NCBI GenBank assembly: GCA_040902895.1
Contig: JBBDWL010000143.1
Location: 1-64,000 of the forward strand
Source: JALYRV01 sp040902895
GTDB lineage: Bacteria; Acidobacteriota; Vicinamibacteria; Vicinamibacterales; SCN-69-37
Direction: 5' to 3'
Length of the DNA stretch: 64,000 nt
In this document: positions 34,716-44,487 of the stretch, one piece after another
How positions within the stretch are numbered: the first letter of the stretch is position 1
How the letters are laid out: the number at the start of each line of letters is the position of its first letter
Notes under the pieces: generated by a model
What the model saw: the letters and a program-made list of their open reading frames with translations, nothing else
Told to the model about the DNA's origin: nothing
The model's database searches: none
Program-made: the position numbers and the translations under genes

Positions 34716-35513
34716 TTAGAACTCGCCGATAACGATGCGGGCGCGCGCCTCGTCGCGTGTGAGGCTGCCGGCACGGAACGCGGCGAGGTCGCTGCCCTTG
34801 ATCCGCAGCGTGAGCGTCGTGCGCTCGTTGAAGACCTCCGGCAGCAGCGGGCCTTCGCTGCCGCGGGCCGCCACCGTCAGCCAGTCGTCGGCGGCGAGGC
34901 CGAGCTGATGGCCGTACTCCAGCATCGCGTTCACGAGCTGCTCGGTGACCAGCTGGCGGTATTCCCTGTTCGGGTTTTCCATGACCGGCGGCGGTGCCGC
35001 GGTCGGCGAGGGCGCCGTGCCATTCGTGCTGACCGCGCGTGCCTGCTGCTCCACGGCGCCGGGCGGCAACAGGCGCCGTTCGAGGCTGCGCAGATCGCGA
35101 TCGAGAATCGCGCGCTCCTGCGGATCGGTCACAGTCTCGAGCCGGCGGCGGATGTTGATCATCGCGGCTTCGGCAGCCTGGTCGCGGCCGCGGGCCCGAA
35201 AGGCCCACTCGATGGCCGGATTCATCGCGGGAATCTCGACGTGAAAGAAGATCCCGTGCCCGTCGAGCAGGAAGCCGTGCGCGCGCGGCGTCGTGCCGCT
35301 CAACAGAATGATGCTGGGGTCGATCTGTCGCACGCGCACGCCAAGCAGCTCGGCGCCGAGCTGCGCGGCATTGACGAGGACGTTGCCGAACACGCGGATG
35401 CTGTTGCGCCGTTCGACCCGCTCGCGCGTGATCGTCCCTTGCGCGGCGGCGCTGGTGACGCCGAGCGCCAGCGCGGCGGCAGCCGCAGCGGCGCGAATCA
35501 TGGCAGTGCTCAT
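34716..35513 (-). CDS. Exported hypothetical protein
   Basis: A 265-residue protein with an Ala-rich signal peptide (MIRAAAAAAALALGVTSAAAQ). The mature sequence has one beta-rich block (NSIRVFGNVLVNAAQLGAEL, DPSIILLSGTTPRAHGFLLDGHGIFFHVEIP), a charged helical stretch, a proline linker and a C-terminal domain (LTEQLVNAMLEYGHQLGLAADDWLTVAARG). It follows the sigma/anti-sigma pair by 32 nt and may belong to its regulon. MSTAM at 35513 or MIRAA at 35501 could be the start. Confidence 0.7.
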   Translation of the reverse strand: MSTAMIRAAAAAAALALGVTSAAAQGTITRERVERRNSIRVFGNVLVNAAQLGAELLGVRVRQIDPSIILLSGTTPRAHGFLLDGHGIFFHVEIPAMNPAIEWAFRARGRDQAAEAAMINIRRRLETVTDPQERAILDRDLRSLERRLLPPGAVEQQARAVSTNGTAPSPTAAPPPVMENPNREYRQLVTEQLVNAMLEYGHQLGLAADDWLTVAARGSEGPLLPEVFNERTTLTLRIKGSDLAAFRAGSLTRDEARARIVIGEF

Positions 35514-35545
35514 AAAAAATTTCGTGGCGTCCAACGTGCGACCTC

Positions 35546-36310
35546 TCATCGCGGGGGCTGTCCCTGTGAAACCAGCATCAGGCGGTTGATGGCATCGCGC
35601 GTCTGCGCCATCTCGGCGCCGGTGCGCGTCTGCACCTGTCCCAGCACCTGCTGCACGCGCGCCAGGTCGTTGCGGCGCGCGGCATCCCATTCGTTGTAAA
35701 TGTCGAGCAGCCGGGCGGCCATCTCCTGCCGCACGCGTCCCTCGCTCTCTTCGATCAGACGCCGCATGGCGCGTGTCAGCTGTGGGTTGTCGGCCGAGAG
35801 CCCCGCCGTTTGGATGGATCCACGCGCGTCAGGCGCGTCGAACGTGCGGCGCAGCCGCGCTTCGAGCTCGACCAGATCGCCGGCCGTCACGACGGCGGCC
35901 GGGACGGCCACGGGTTCCGCTCCGCGTGCGGCTCGTGCATCGGCGGCCGGCGCAGGACGTCCCGTGCGGATCACCAGGCCCTGCTCGTCGTAGCGCACGT
36001 CGAGGTTCGCGATCGCGGCCGATACGGCCAGCACGAGCATGGCCGCCGCGGCGAGACCGAAGGCGGGCATCCACGCGCGCATGCGATCCATGGGCGTGGC
36101 GGCGCGCGGCGACTCGATCCAGGTCGACGGCAGCTCGCGGCATTCGGGCGGCGCCCACGCAAGCAGGTCGTCGCGCACCGCGCGAAGGCCCGACACCTCG
36201 GCACGGCAGGCCTCGCATGCGGCCAGATGCGACTCGAGGGCGCGCTGCTCGTCGCGCGGCAGCTCGCCATAGACAAATGCGATCAGCGATTCCTTGTTGT
36301 CAGTGCACAT
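35546..36310 (-). CDS. Zinc-finger anti-sigma factor
   Basis: A 254-residue protein. The N-terminal ZAS domain has HLAACEACR (HxxxCxxC) after MCTDNKESLIAFVYGELPRDEQRAL. A TM helix follows near 83-103 (FGLAAAAMLVLAVSAAIANL), then a long periplasmic part ending in a helical segment. It holds the adjacent ECF sigma factor inactive at the membrane. It starts 6 nt after the sigma gene, a standard operon. Confidence 0.9.
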   Translation of the reverse strand: MCTDNKESLIAFVYGELPRDEQRALESHLAACEACRAEVSGLRAVRDDLLAWAPPECRELPSTWIESPRAATPMDRMRAWMPAFGLAAAAMLVLAVSAAIANLDVRYDEQGLVIRTGRPAPAADARAARGAEPVAVPAAVVTAGDLVELEARLRRTFDAPDARGSIQTAGLSADNPQLTRAMRRLIEESEGRVRQEMAARLLDIYNEWDAARRNDLARVQQVLGQVQTRTGAEMAQTRDAINRLMLVSQGQPPR

Positions 36311-36316
36311 CGAAGT

Positions 36317-36934
36317 TCAGGTTTCCAGCGCCGCGGCGCGAGTCGCCGCGACGGTAAGCAGGTTCTGGCGCTGCAGGTTGCGGCGCAAAACCGTGAGGCC
36401 CTGATAGAGCCGTGTTTTGACGGTGCTCAGCGGACAGCCGAGCATGTCGGCGATTTCCTGGAATGTGAGGCCGTGATATTCCTTCAGAATGATCGCGGTG
36501 CGCTGCTCTTCGGGCAGCATCGCCATCACCTTCGAGACGGCCGCGCTCATTTCGCGGCGCGCGACGAGATCCTCCACCGACACCGCATCCGGCGCTTCGC
36601 CGGCCAGGTCTGAAAGCTCCATGCCTTCGGGCACCTGCGAGACCGGCGTGCGGCGCTGCCGCCGGATCCAGTCGCGGCACAGATTCAGCGTGATGCGATA
36701 GAGCCACGATGAGAACTTCGCCTGCCCCTTGAAGCCGCGCAGCGCGCGGTAGGCGCGCAGGAACGTTTCCTGGCAGACGTCGCGTGCATCTTCCTCACGT
36801 CCGAGCACGCGATACGCAAGCGCGTAGATGGGACGCTCCCACCGGCGCACCAGCTCGTTGAAGCTGTCCTCGTCGCCGCGCTGCGCGGCGTCGACCAGCT
36901 CCTCGTCGGTTCTCTTCCCGATTTCCACGGCCAT
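36317..36934 (-). CDS. ECF RNA polymerase sigma factor (RpoE-like)
   Basis: A 205-residue sigma-70 family protein. Region 2 is FNELVRRWERPIYALAYRVLGREEDARDVCQETFLRAY with the KFSSWLYRITLNLCRDWIRR part; region 4 is LPEEQRTAIILKEYHGLTFQEIADMLGCPLSTVKTRLYQG. It directs RNA polymerase to an envelope or stress regulon and is controlled by the zinc anti-sigma factor directly downstream. The 212-nt divergent spacer upstream holds its promoter. Confidence 0.95.
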   Translation of the reverse strand: MAVEIGKRTDEELVDAAQRGDEDSFNELVRRWERPIYALAYRVLGREEDARDVCQETFLRAYRALRGFKGQAKFSSWLYRITLNLCRDWIRRQRRTPVSQVPEGMELSDLAGEAPDAVSVEDLVARREMSAAVSKVMAMLPEEQRTAIILKEYHGLTFQEIADMLGCPLSTVKTRLYQGLTVLRRNLQRQNLLTVAATRAAALET

Positions 36935-37146
36935 GGGAGCTTTCGCGCCTTTAGACTGCGCTGGCGGCGAGTCAGTCGGCCTTCTGACAGGCAGGTTGTC
37001 AGGAACATCCAGTATAAACCGCCGGCTACCTCATCCGTTCGTCTCGAGCCGGCCCTGCCATATGACCTGAGCCGCCGCGAACGTCATCGAACGGCCACGA
37101 GCGACGGCCCCGGTGGTAAAGTTGTCGCGGCTCCCCGGACCGCCGC
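36935..37146. other. Divergent spacer, sigma factor / HTH-receiver gene
   Basis: 212 nt between divergent genes. A TATACT -10-like hexamer faces the sigma gene (about 37011-37018, minus strand). No reliable -35 or ECF autoregulatory motif could be assigned, and no small gene was seen. Confidence 0.35.
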
Positions 37147-37725
37147 ATGACCGACGACCACTTTCTCACGACCGAAGAAGTCCTCGCCTATCTGCAGGTC
37201 AATCTGCGGACGGTATACCGCTTGATCAAGGCCGGGCGCATTCCCGCGGTGCGCGTGGGCCGGCAATGGCGGTTCCGCAAGCGTGACGTCGACCAGTGGC
37301 TCGAACAGAACCGCAGCGGCGTGCCGGCAGGGATGAAGGCCGCCGAACGCGCTCGCATCCTCATCGTCGACGACGAGCAGGGCGTGCGCGACCTGCTGGC
37401 GCGGGCGCTCTCCGGCGGCGAGTACGACGTCGATGTCGTGGGCGACGGCCGCACGGCGAGCGAGCGGCTGCGCACGATTGAATACGATCTGCTCATCACC
37501 GATTTGAAGATGCCGGGCATGGACGGCCTGTCGGTGATCCGCGAGGCGCGGCGCATCTCTCCCGACCTGCCCGTGATCATCATCACCGGTTACTCCACCG
37601 AGGCCAGCGCCATCGAAGCGATCAATCTCGGCGTGTCGGGCTACATCACGAAGCCGTTCCGCCTGCCGCGCATCCTCGCCGCCGCGCAGAAAGCACTGGG
37701 CGAACCGGTCGGAGTAGAGCTCTGA
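37147..37725 (+). CDS. Excisionase-type HTH fused to a response-regulator receiver domain
   Basis: A 192-residue protein in an unusual order. Residues 1-60 are a MerR/excisionase-like winged helix (LTTEEVLAYLQVNLRTVYRLIKAGRIPAVRVGRQWRFR with VDQWLEQN). Residues 68-188 are a complete CheY-like receiver (ILIVDDEQGVRDLLAR, phospho-acceptor in LLITDLKMPGMDG, IIITGYSTEASA, YITKPFR). The output domain precedes the receiver, the reverse of usual response regulators. No kinase is adjacent; the soluble kinase at 39985 is a candidate partner. Confidence 0.88.
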   Translation: MTDDHFLTTEEVLAYLQVNLRTVYRLIKAGRIPAVRVGRQWRFRKRDVDQWLEQNRSGVPAGMKAAERARILIVDDEQGVRDLLARALSGGEYDVDVVGDGRTASERLRTIEYDLLITDLKMPGMDGLSVIREARRISPDLPVIIITGYSTEASAIEAINLGVSGYITKPFRLPRILAAAQKALGEPVGVEL

Positions 37726-37730
37726 CGAAA

Positions 37731-37830
37731 TTAAGAATTGGTAGGTTGAGAATTAAGAATTACTGTCCACTGGCTGCTAAGCAGCCGCTGGACGGCAATT
37801 CTCAACTCTTAATTCACCAACTCTAAATTC
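37731..37830. repeat. AT-rich inverted repeat with central GC stem, family E
   Basis: A long palindrome: AATTAAGAATTGGTAGGTTG with AGAATTAAGAATT on the left, the stem GTCCACTGGCTGCTAAGCAG with CCGCTGGAC in the centre, and AATTCTCAACTCTTAATTCA with CCAACTCTAAATT on the right. It contrasts sharply with the GC-rich surroundings. It could terminate the upstream gene as RNA, but it lacks a simple stem-U-run layout. Confidence 0.85.
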
Positions 37831-37843
37831 CCCCGCGTTCCCT

Positions 37844-39799
37844 GTGATCCAACTGTCCCGCGTGAGCAAGTCGTTCGGAGAGCGCACGCTGCTCGAGCGC
37901 GTCTCGTGGCAAATCATTTCGGGGGAACGCGCCGGTCTCTGCGGGCCGAATGGCGCGGGCAAGACGACGCTGTTGAAGATGCTGGCGGGGATGGAGACGC
38001 CTGATGAGGGCGAGATCATCCGGCCGGCATCGCTGACGATCGGCTACCTGCCGCAGGACGGACTGTCGTACTCGGGCCGCACGCTGTTCGACGAGGCAAG
38101 CACGGCGTTCGCGCCGGTGCTGGCCATGCGCGCGGAGATCACGGAGATCGAGGCGCGGCTCGAAGATCCGTCGGTCCCCGACGGCGAGCACGAGCGGCTC
38201 CTCACCCGCTATGCGGAGCTGAGCGAAGAGTTCAGGCGCGAAGAAGGCTTCAGCATCGAGCTGCGGGTCGCCACGGTGCTGCAGGGTCTCGGCTTCGGCA
38301 AAGACGACTTCGAGCGCAACAGCGCGACATTCTCCGGCGGCTGGCAGATGCGGATTGCGCTGGCGCAGCTGCTGCTTGGGCGTCCGACGCTGCTGCTGCT
38401 CGACGAGCCGACGAACCATCTCGATCTCGACGCGCGCAACTGGCTCGAGGAATACCTGAGCGGCTATCCGCACGCCGTCATCCTCGTCTCGCACGATCGG
38501 TACTTTCTCGATGCGGTGGTCACCCGCATTGCCGATCTTTCGCTGAAGACGATCACCGACTATCCCGGCAGCTATTCGCGGTATGTCGCCGAGCGCGACG
38601 CGCGGCTCGAGCGCCTGCGCGAATCGAAGCGCCGGCAGGACGAGGAAGTCGCGCGGGTGCAGGCCTTCATCAACCGCTTCCGGTATCAGGCCACGAAGGC
38701 GGCGCAGGTGCAGAGCCGCATCAAGATGCTCGAGAAGATCGAGCCGATTGACGTGCCCCCGGAACGCAAGCGCGTGCGGTTCTCGTTTCCGGCGTGCCCG
38801 AAGAGCGGCCGCACCGTGCTCGATCTGAAGAAGGCGCGCAAGGCCTATGGCGACAAGGTGGTGCTCGATGGCGTCGACCTGCACATCGAGCGCGGCGATC
38901 GCGTGGCGCTCGTCGCGCCGAACGGCGCCGGCAAATCCACCTTGATGCGTCTGCTTGCAGGCGTCGAGGCGCCCGACGCGGGAGAGCGGCTCGAAGGACA
39001 TCAGCTGGTGATGCAGTACTTCGCGCAGGACGAGGCCGCGAAGCTCGATCCGTCGCTGACCGTGTACGAAACGCTGGAAGCCGGATCGCCGGTCACCATG
39101 GTGCCGGCCATCCGCACGATTCTCGGCGGGTTCCTGTTCTCCGGCGACGACATCTACAAGAAGGCCGCGGTGCTCTCAGGCGGCGAGCGCACGCGCCTCG
39201 CGGTGGCGCGCATGCTGCTGCGCCCGTCGAACACGCTGCTGCTCGACGAGCCGACGAACCATCTCGATCTCGATTCGAAAGACGTGCTGCTCGATGCGCT
39301 CGAGGATTTCGGCGGCACGCTGATCTTCGTCTCGCACGATCGGTATTTCGTCGAGCGCCTCGCGACGAAGATCGTCGAAGTTGGACATGGCGGCCTCGAA
39401 GTGTATCCGGGCACCTACAGGGAGTTTCTGTGGCACAAGGCGCATCAGGAAGTAAGGGAAGTAAGGGAAGTAAGTCGAGTAAGAGAAGTAAGTCGAGTAA
39501 GGAAAGTAAGCGGCGTTAAGCCGGCGGTGACTGGGGCGGGGGCGCATGCGGAGAAGAAGAAGCTCGATGCCGAGGAGCGGCGGAAGAGGCGCGACGAGGA
39601 AGCGCGCCAGAAGCGCATCGCCGATCTCGAGTCGCGGATCGCCGAGCGCGAGCGCGAAGTGAAAGCGCTCGAGGCGAAGATGGCCGAGCCCGGGTTCTAT
39701 GACGATGCTGATGCCGCGAAGACGTCAATCACGCGGCACCAGCAGTTGATGTGGGAAGTCGGCGACCTCATGAATCAGTGGGAGGCGCTGCAGGCATAG
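37844..39799 (+). CDS. ABC-F family ATPase (Uup/EttA-like)
   Basis: A 651-residue soluble protein with two ABC domains. Domain 1: Walker A GPNGAGKTT, signature FSGGWQMRIALAQLLL, Walker B LLLLDEPTNHLDL. Domain 2: Walker A APNGAGKST, signature LSGGERTRLAVARMLL, and a second LLLDEPTNHLDL. No membrane domain, so a ribosome-associated ABC-F factor is expected. The GTG start at 37844 is supported by the IQLSRVSKSFGER strand. Between domain 2 and the C-terminal coiled coil there is a stretch of V-R-E / V-S-R triplets encoded by a 9-bp DNA repeat (39452-39510), an inserted repeat rather than conserved linker. Confidence 0.95.
   Translation: MIQLSRVSKSFGERTLLERVSWQIISGERAGLCGPNGAGKTTLLKMLAGMETPDEGEIIRPASLTIGYLPQDGLSYSGRTLFDEASTAFAPVLAMRAEITEIEARLEDPSVPDGEHERLLTRYAELSEEFRREEGFSIELRVATVLQGLGFGKDDFERNSATFSGGWQMRIALAQLLLGRPTLLLLDEPTNHLDLDARNWLEEYLSGYPHAVILVSHDRYFLDAVVTRIADLSLKTITDYPGSYSRYVAERDARLERLRESKRRQDEEVARVQAFINRFRYQATKAAQVQSRIKMLEKIEPIDVPPERKRVRFSFPACPKSGRTVLDLKKARKAYGDKVVLDGVDLHIERGDRVALVAPNGAGKSTLMRLLAGVEAPDAGERLEGHQLVMQYFAQDEAAKLDPSLTVYETLEAGSPVTMVPAIRTILGGFLFSGDDIYKKAAVLSGGERTRLAVARMLLRPSNTLLLDEPTNHLDLDSKDVLLDALEDFGGTLIFVSHDRYFVERLATKIVEVGHGGLEVYPGTYREFLWHKAHQEVREVREVSRVREVSRVRKVSGVKPAVTGAGAHAEKKKLDAEERRKRRDEEARQKRIADLESRIAEREREVKALEAKMAEPGFYDDADAAKTSITRHQQLMWEVGDLMNQWEALQA
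39452..39510 (+). repeat. In-frame 9-bp tandem repeat in the ABC-F gene, family C
   Basis: Six consecutive nonamers GTAAGGGAA, GTAAGGGAA, GTAAGTCGA, GTAAGAGAA, GTAAGTCGA, GTAAGGAAA plus GTAAG. The period is three codons and gives repeated VRE/VSR tripeptides. The same units in inverted orientation are intergenic at 12719-12852. Confidence 0.95.
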
Positions 39800-39930
39800 C
39801 CGCCCGTCCGTTGTGCCCCACAAATCTGCAATCGACTTACAATATTGTCAGCGTGGCTGGCGCCACACGGCTGAAATCGGCGATCTCGGGCGCAATTTCG
39901 TTGATCGCGCGGGGTACGCCTATTGCCGCT

Positions 39931-39974
39931 GGGCTTGAAATCCCGATGTGTGCCCCGCAGGCCTGAAGGCCTGC
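39931..39974. repeat. Two small palindromes upstream of the soluble kinase gene, family I
   Basis: GGGCTTGAAATCCC (39931-39944) and the perfect palindrome GCAGGCCTGAAGGCCTGC around a 2-nt centre (39957-39974), followed by GCTACC. The second type (mirrored arms plus a GTAGC-like flank) recurs at 42618-42637 and 50904-50920. Confidence 0.75.
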
Positions 39975-39984
39975 GCTACCTCTG

Positions 39985-41139
39985 ATGACTGAACCGAGAA
40001 TCCGCCGCTCGCGTACCGCGCCGCCCGCCCGCAGGGCGATCCCGCGTGCGCGCGCCTCGAGCCCCGCAACCGGCGACCGGTTCTTCCGGCACCTCGTCAC
40101 CAGCCTGCGCAATGGCGTCATTGCCGTCACGCACGACGGACGCGTGGCGGCTATCAATGCGCCCGCGTACCGCATTCTCGGCCTCGAGCCTGCGCCGCAG
40201 GACACCGGCCGCGCGGTCGGCGCGCTGCTGGCCGGCGAGCCCGAGCTCGCCCGCGTGCTGACGCGCGCCGCCGAAGGCGGACATCTGCCGAACCGCGTCG
40301 AGCTGCGGCTCAAGAGCTCCGGGCGCGTCATCGGCTACACGCTGTCGGAGGTGAACGACGAGGACGGCACGCGCGTCGGCACCGTCATGTTCTTCAAGGA
40401 CCTCACGCGCGTCGAACAGCTCGAGGAACGCGAACGTCTTCGCGATCGCCTCGCCACGCTCGGCGAAATGGCCGCGGCGATCGCGCACGAAGTGAAGAAC
40501 CCGCTCGCCGGCATCGAAGTGATGGCCGGCGTCCTCAAGCGTCAGCTTCCCGACTCGCGCGAAGCGCAGGCGACCCTCAACGACATCATCCACGAATGCA
40601 AGCTCGCCAACGCCATCGTCGTCGAAGTGCTGGAGTTCGTGCGGCCGATCCGGCTCGAGGTCGAGCAGCACATCGCCCTTGCGCCGGTGCTTCGCGACGC
40701 GGTGACGCTGGCGTCGAACACCGCCAGCCGCGGACGAACGGCCGTGAATGTCGACGTGCCCGGCGACCTGCCCGAGATTCCTGGCGATCAGAATCAGCTG
40801 CGGCAGCTCTTTTCGAACCTGCTGATCAATGCCTTCGAGGCGCTCGAGGGGAAAGGGTCGATCGCCATACGCGTCATCCTCGAAGGCGCGGAAGACGAGG
40901 GCGAGCAGGATCAGGTCGTCGTCGACGTGCAGGACGATGGACCCGGCATCAGCCGCGAAGTGGCCGAGCGCATCTTCAATCCCTTTTTCACGACGAAGCC
41001 CAAAGGCACCGGCCTCGGGCTGGCCATCGTCCGCAAAGTCGTCGACGCGCACGACGGCCACATCGAGATGCACACGCCGCCAGGCGGCGGCACATGTTTC
41101 CGTGTTTTGCTGCCGGCGGGGCCGCCGCGTAAATTTTGA
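39985..41139 (+). CDS. Soluble PAS sensor histidine kinase (NtrB-like)
   Basis: A 384-residue kinase without membrane helices: a PAS domain (FFRHLVTSLRNGVIAVTHDGRVAAINAPAYRILGLE), HisKA with the phosphorylated histidine in AAAIAHEVKNPLAGIEVM, and HATPase with NAFEALEGKGS, DDGPGIS and GTGLGLAI boxes. It sits 28 nt upstream of the NtrC-type regulator, its obvious partner. A soluble NtrB-like layout suggests an intracellular signal. Similar in type to, but not the same as, the membrane kinase at 9391. Confidence 0.92.
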   Translation: MTEPRIRRSRTAPPARRAIPRARASSPATGDRFFRHLVTSLRNGVIAVTHDGRVAAINAPAYRILGLEPAPQDTGRAVGALLAGEPELARVLTRAAEGGHLPNRVELRLKSSGRVIGYTLSEVNDEDGTRVGTVMFFKDLTRVEQLEERERLRDRLATLGEMAAAIAHEVKNPLAGIEVMAGVLKRQLPDSREAQATLNDIIHECKLANAIVVEVLEFVRPIRLEVEQHIALAPVLRDAVTLASNTASRGRTAVNVDVPGDLPEIPGDQNQLRQLFSNLLINAFEALEGKGSIAIRVILEGAEDEGEQDQVVVDVQDDGPGISREVAERIFNPFFTTKPKGTGLGLAIVRKVVDAHDGHIEMHTPPGGGTCFRVLLPAGPPRKF

Positions 41140-41167
41140 ACTTTGAATTTTCACTTTTGAATTTCCT
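41136..41167. repeat. Short AT-rich repeat between kinase and regulator genes, family E
   Basis: AATTTTGAACTTTGAATTTT followed by CACTTTTGAATTTC; TTTGAA units like those at 51531-51598. It spans the 28-nt spacer of the two-component operon. Confidence 0.6.
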
Positions 41168-42565
<1,398 letters not shown>

Positions 42566-42617
42566 CGAGCACGCACATCCGCTCAGCTACGTGCCAGCCT
42601 GAAACTTGCAGTGGTAG

Positions 42618-42637
42618 GCCGGAGCTTTAGCTCCGGC
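42618..42637. repeat. Palindrome GCCGGAGCTTTAGCTCCGGC, family I
   Basis: Twenty-base hairpin with a GTAG flank just upstream of the secreted kinase-like gene. Related to the palindromes at 39957 and 50904. Confidence 0.75.
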
Positions 42638-42645
42638 GAGGAATC

Positions 42646-43671
42646 ATGAGGTGGTTGAGTTTGCTGGCGGCGGTCATCGTTGTTCTGTTTGCGGCATCCG
42701 CGGCCAGGCCGCAGGAAACCGCGCGGCTCTGGCAGGATCCGGGGCCTCTCGCATCGCGCGACCTGTTCTGGGGGAACGGATCGCAGGAACGCGCGCCGCA
42801 GCCGCCCTTCAGGTTCGTCCAAGAAAACAAGAAAGGCAGCACGCCGAAGGTTGTCGTGACCGACGCGCGCGGCGCGACGTGGAGCGTCAAGTTCAGCTCT
42901 GAAGCGCACGCGGAGGTCGCGGCGGCGCGGCTAATGTGGGCATTCGGCTATCCCGTTGAGGAGATGTACTACGTCCACACGGGAAAAATCGACGGCGCCA
43001 GGGGTCTCGCTCGAGCCGGCGATGTGATTGAGGACGACGGGACGTTCTGGGAAGCCCGATTCGAGCGCCGGGATCCGAAGTTCGTCGAAGGCGCCGGGTG
43101 GGCGCTGGCAAGCAATCCATTCGCCGGCAGCAAAGAACTGTCGGGTCTGGTGATTCTCTTCGCGCTCATCAACAACTGGGACACGGATCTCGACAGAAAC
43201 CAGGCCGTGTATGCCGTGACCACCGCCAAGGGTGTCGAGCAGTGGTACATCGCTGACGACATCGGCGCGTCGTTCGGCCGGTTCGATCTCGAGTCGCCGA
43301 TCAAGTGGAACCTTGCCGAGTACCGCAAAGACAAGCTGATCGCGAGCGTCGAGCCGGATGCCATCGTGCTCAACTATCGCGCGTATGGCACGCCGCCGAC
43401 GCGCATCCCGATAGACCACGCGCGGTGGTTCGCGAAGATGGCGAGCGAGCTGACGCCGGCGCAGGTGCGCCGCGCGTTCGAGGCCGCCGGCACGCCGCCG
43501 GCCGACATCGACGGTTTCGTCGAGACGTTCATGGCGAAGCTCCGCGAGCTGCAGTCAGGCCTTCGGGTGCGCCTTCTTGTATTGCGCAATCAGGCTCGTC
43601 GCATCGAGATGCGTGTAGCGCTGCGTCGTGCTGAGGCGCGAGTGTCCGAGCATCTCCTGAATGGCGCGTAG
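42646..43671 (+). CDS. Secreted protein with protein-kinase-like motifs
   Basis: A 341-residue exported protein (signal peptide MRWLSLLAAVIVVLFAASAA). Visible blocks are a strand with a single Lys, TWSVKFSSEAHAEVAAARLMW (K82, E90), the segment FALINNWDTDLDRNQAVYAV (N177, D179, N185) and WYIADDIGASFGR (D204/D205, G207). A Lys, a later Asp...Asn pair and a D-x-G-like segment follow the order of kinase-like folds such as HipA and FAM20, but the Asp-Asn spacing is not canonical, so this is a weak match. The last 39 codons run antisense through the xerC 3' end (43555-43671), so the true C-terminus may be shorter or its stop codon lost. Function otherwise unknown. Confidence 0.6.
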   Translation: MRWLSLLAAVIVVLFAASAARPQETARLWQDPGPLASRDLFWGNGSQERAPQPPFRFVQENKKGSTPKVVVTDARGATWSVKFSSEAHAEVAAARLMWAFGYPVEEMYYVHTGKIDGARGLARAGDVIEDDGTFWEARFERRDPKFVEGAGWALASNPFAGSKELSGLVILFALINNWDTDLDRNQAVYAVTTAKGVEQWYIADDIGASFGRFDLESPIKWNLAEYRKDKLIASVEPDAIVLNYRAYGTPPTRIPIDHARWFAKMASELTPAQVRRAFEAAGTPPADIDGFVETFMAKLRELQSGLRVRLLVLRNQARRIEMRVALRRAEARVSEHLLNGA

Positions 43672-44487
43672 ATCGGCGCCGGCCTGCAGCAGATGGGTCG
43701 CGAAGGAGTGCCGCAGCGCGTGCGGGCTCACCCCCAAGCGCGTCGCCGCCTCGCGCGCGTAGCGGCGGACGATGCGGTCGACGCCGCGCGTTGAGAGACG
43801 CGTGCCCTGGTAGTTCAGGAACAAAGGATCGGTTGCTGGCCTGTCACGCCGCCGCTGAGGCAGTGGCGGCGCGACCGGGGCGGCCGCCACACGGTCCTTC
43901 AAATACTTTTTAATCGCGGTCGCGGTGGAGTTGTTGAAGGGCACGAGCCGCTCTTTGCCGCCTTTGCCCGACACGCGCGCGATGCGTGCCGACAGGTTCA
44001 CGTCCTGGAGGTCGAGCGCCACGAGCTCGCTCAATCGCAGACCCGACGCATAGAACAGCTCGAGAATCGCGCGATCGCGGCGGCCGAGCGGCTGCGAGGT
44101 GTCGACCGACTCAATCATCCTGACGACTTCGGTGACGTCGAGGTGCGTGGGCAGCTTCTGCTCCACTCTCGGCGCGCCGACCTGCGCCGCCGGGTCCGCG
44201 TCGATGTGCCCCTCGCGCACGAGCCATCGGCCGAAGGCACGCAGCGAGCTCACGCGCCGGGCAACCGACGCGCGGCTGCTGCCGCGGCGGTGCAGCGTAT
44301 CGAGAAACGCGCGCACCGCCTGCGAGTCGATGGTCCGCGGATCGATCGCCGACGCCGGCTTCGAGAGATGCCGCGTCAGGAACTCGAGATACTGCGAAAG
44401 ATCGGAGTCGTAGGCGCGGAGCGTGTGCGGCGAAAGATTGCGATTGAGCCGGAGGTAGGAGAGGAATGCTTTCAGGAGGTCACGCAT
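43555..44487 (-). CDS. xerC: Tyrosine recombinase XerC
   Basis: A 310-residue recombinase. The N-terminal SAM-like domain is LLKAFLSYLRLNRNLSPHTLRAYDSDL; the catalytic domain has Arg in SGLRLSELVAL, Lys in VSGKGGKERLVPF, HALRHSFATHLL (H-x-x-R), the second His in MLGHSRLSTTQ, and the Tyr nucleophile in QRYTHLD. It resolves chromosome dimers at dif with XerD. The start at 44487 overlaps trmFO by 16 nt. A proline/arginine loop (PPLPQRRRDRP) before the Arg-His block is lengthened. The location after dprA-topA-trmFO matches the conserved gene order. Confidence 0.95.
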   Translation of the reverse strand: MRDLLKAFLSYLRLNRNLSPHTLRAYDSDLSQYLEFLTRHLSKPASAIDPRTIDSQAVRAFLDTLHRRGSSRASVARRVSSLRAFGRWLVREGHIDADPAAQVGAPRVEQKLPTHLDVTEVVRMIESVDTSQPLGRRDRAILELFYASGLRLSELVALDLQDVNLSARIARVSGKGGKERLVPFNNSTATAIKKYLKDRVAAAPVAPPLPQRRRDRPATDPLFLNYQGTRLSTRGVDRIVRRYAREAATRLGVSPHALRHSFATHLLQAGADLRAIQEMLGHSRLSTTQRYTHLDATSLIAQYKKAHPKA

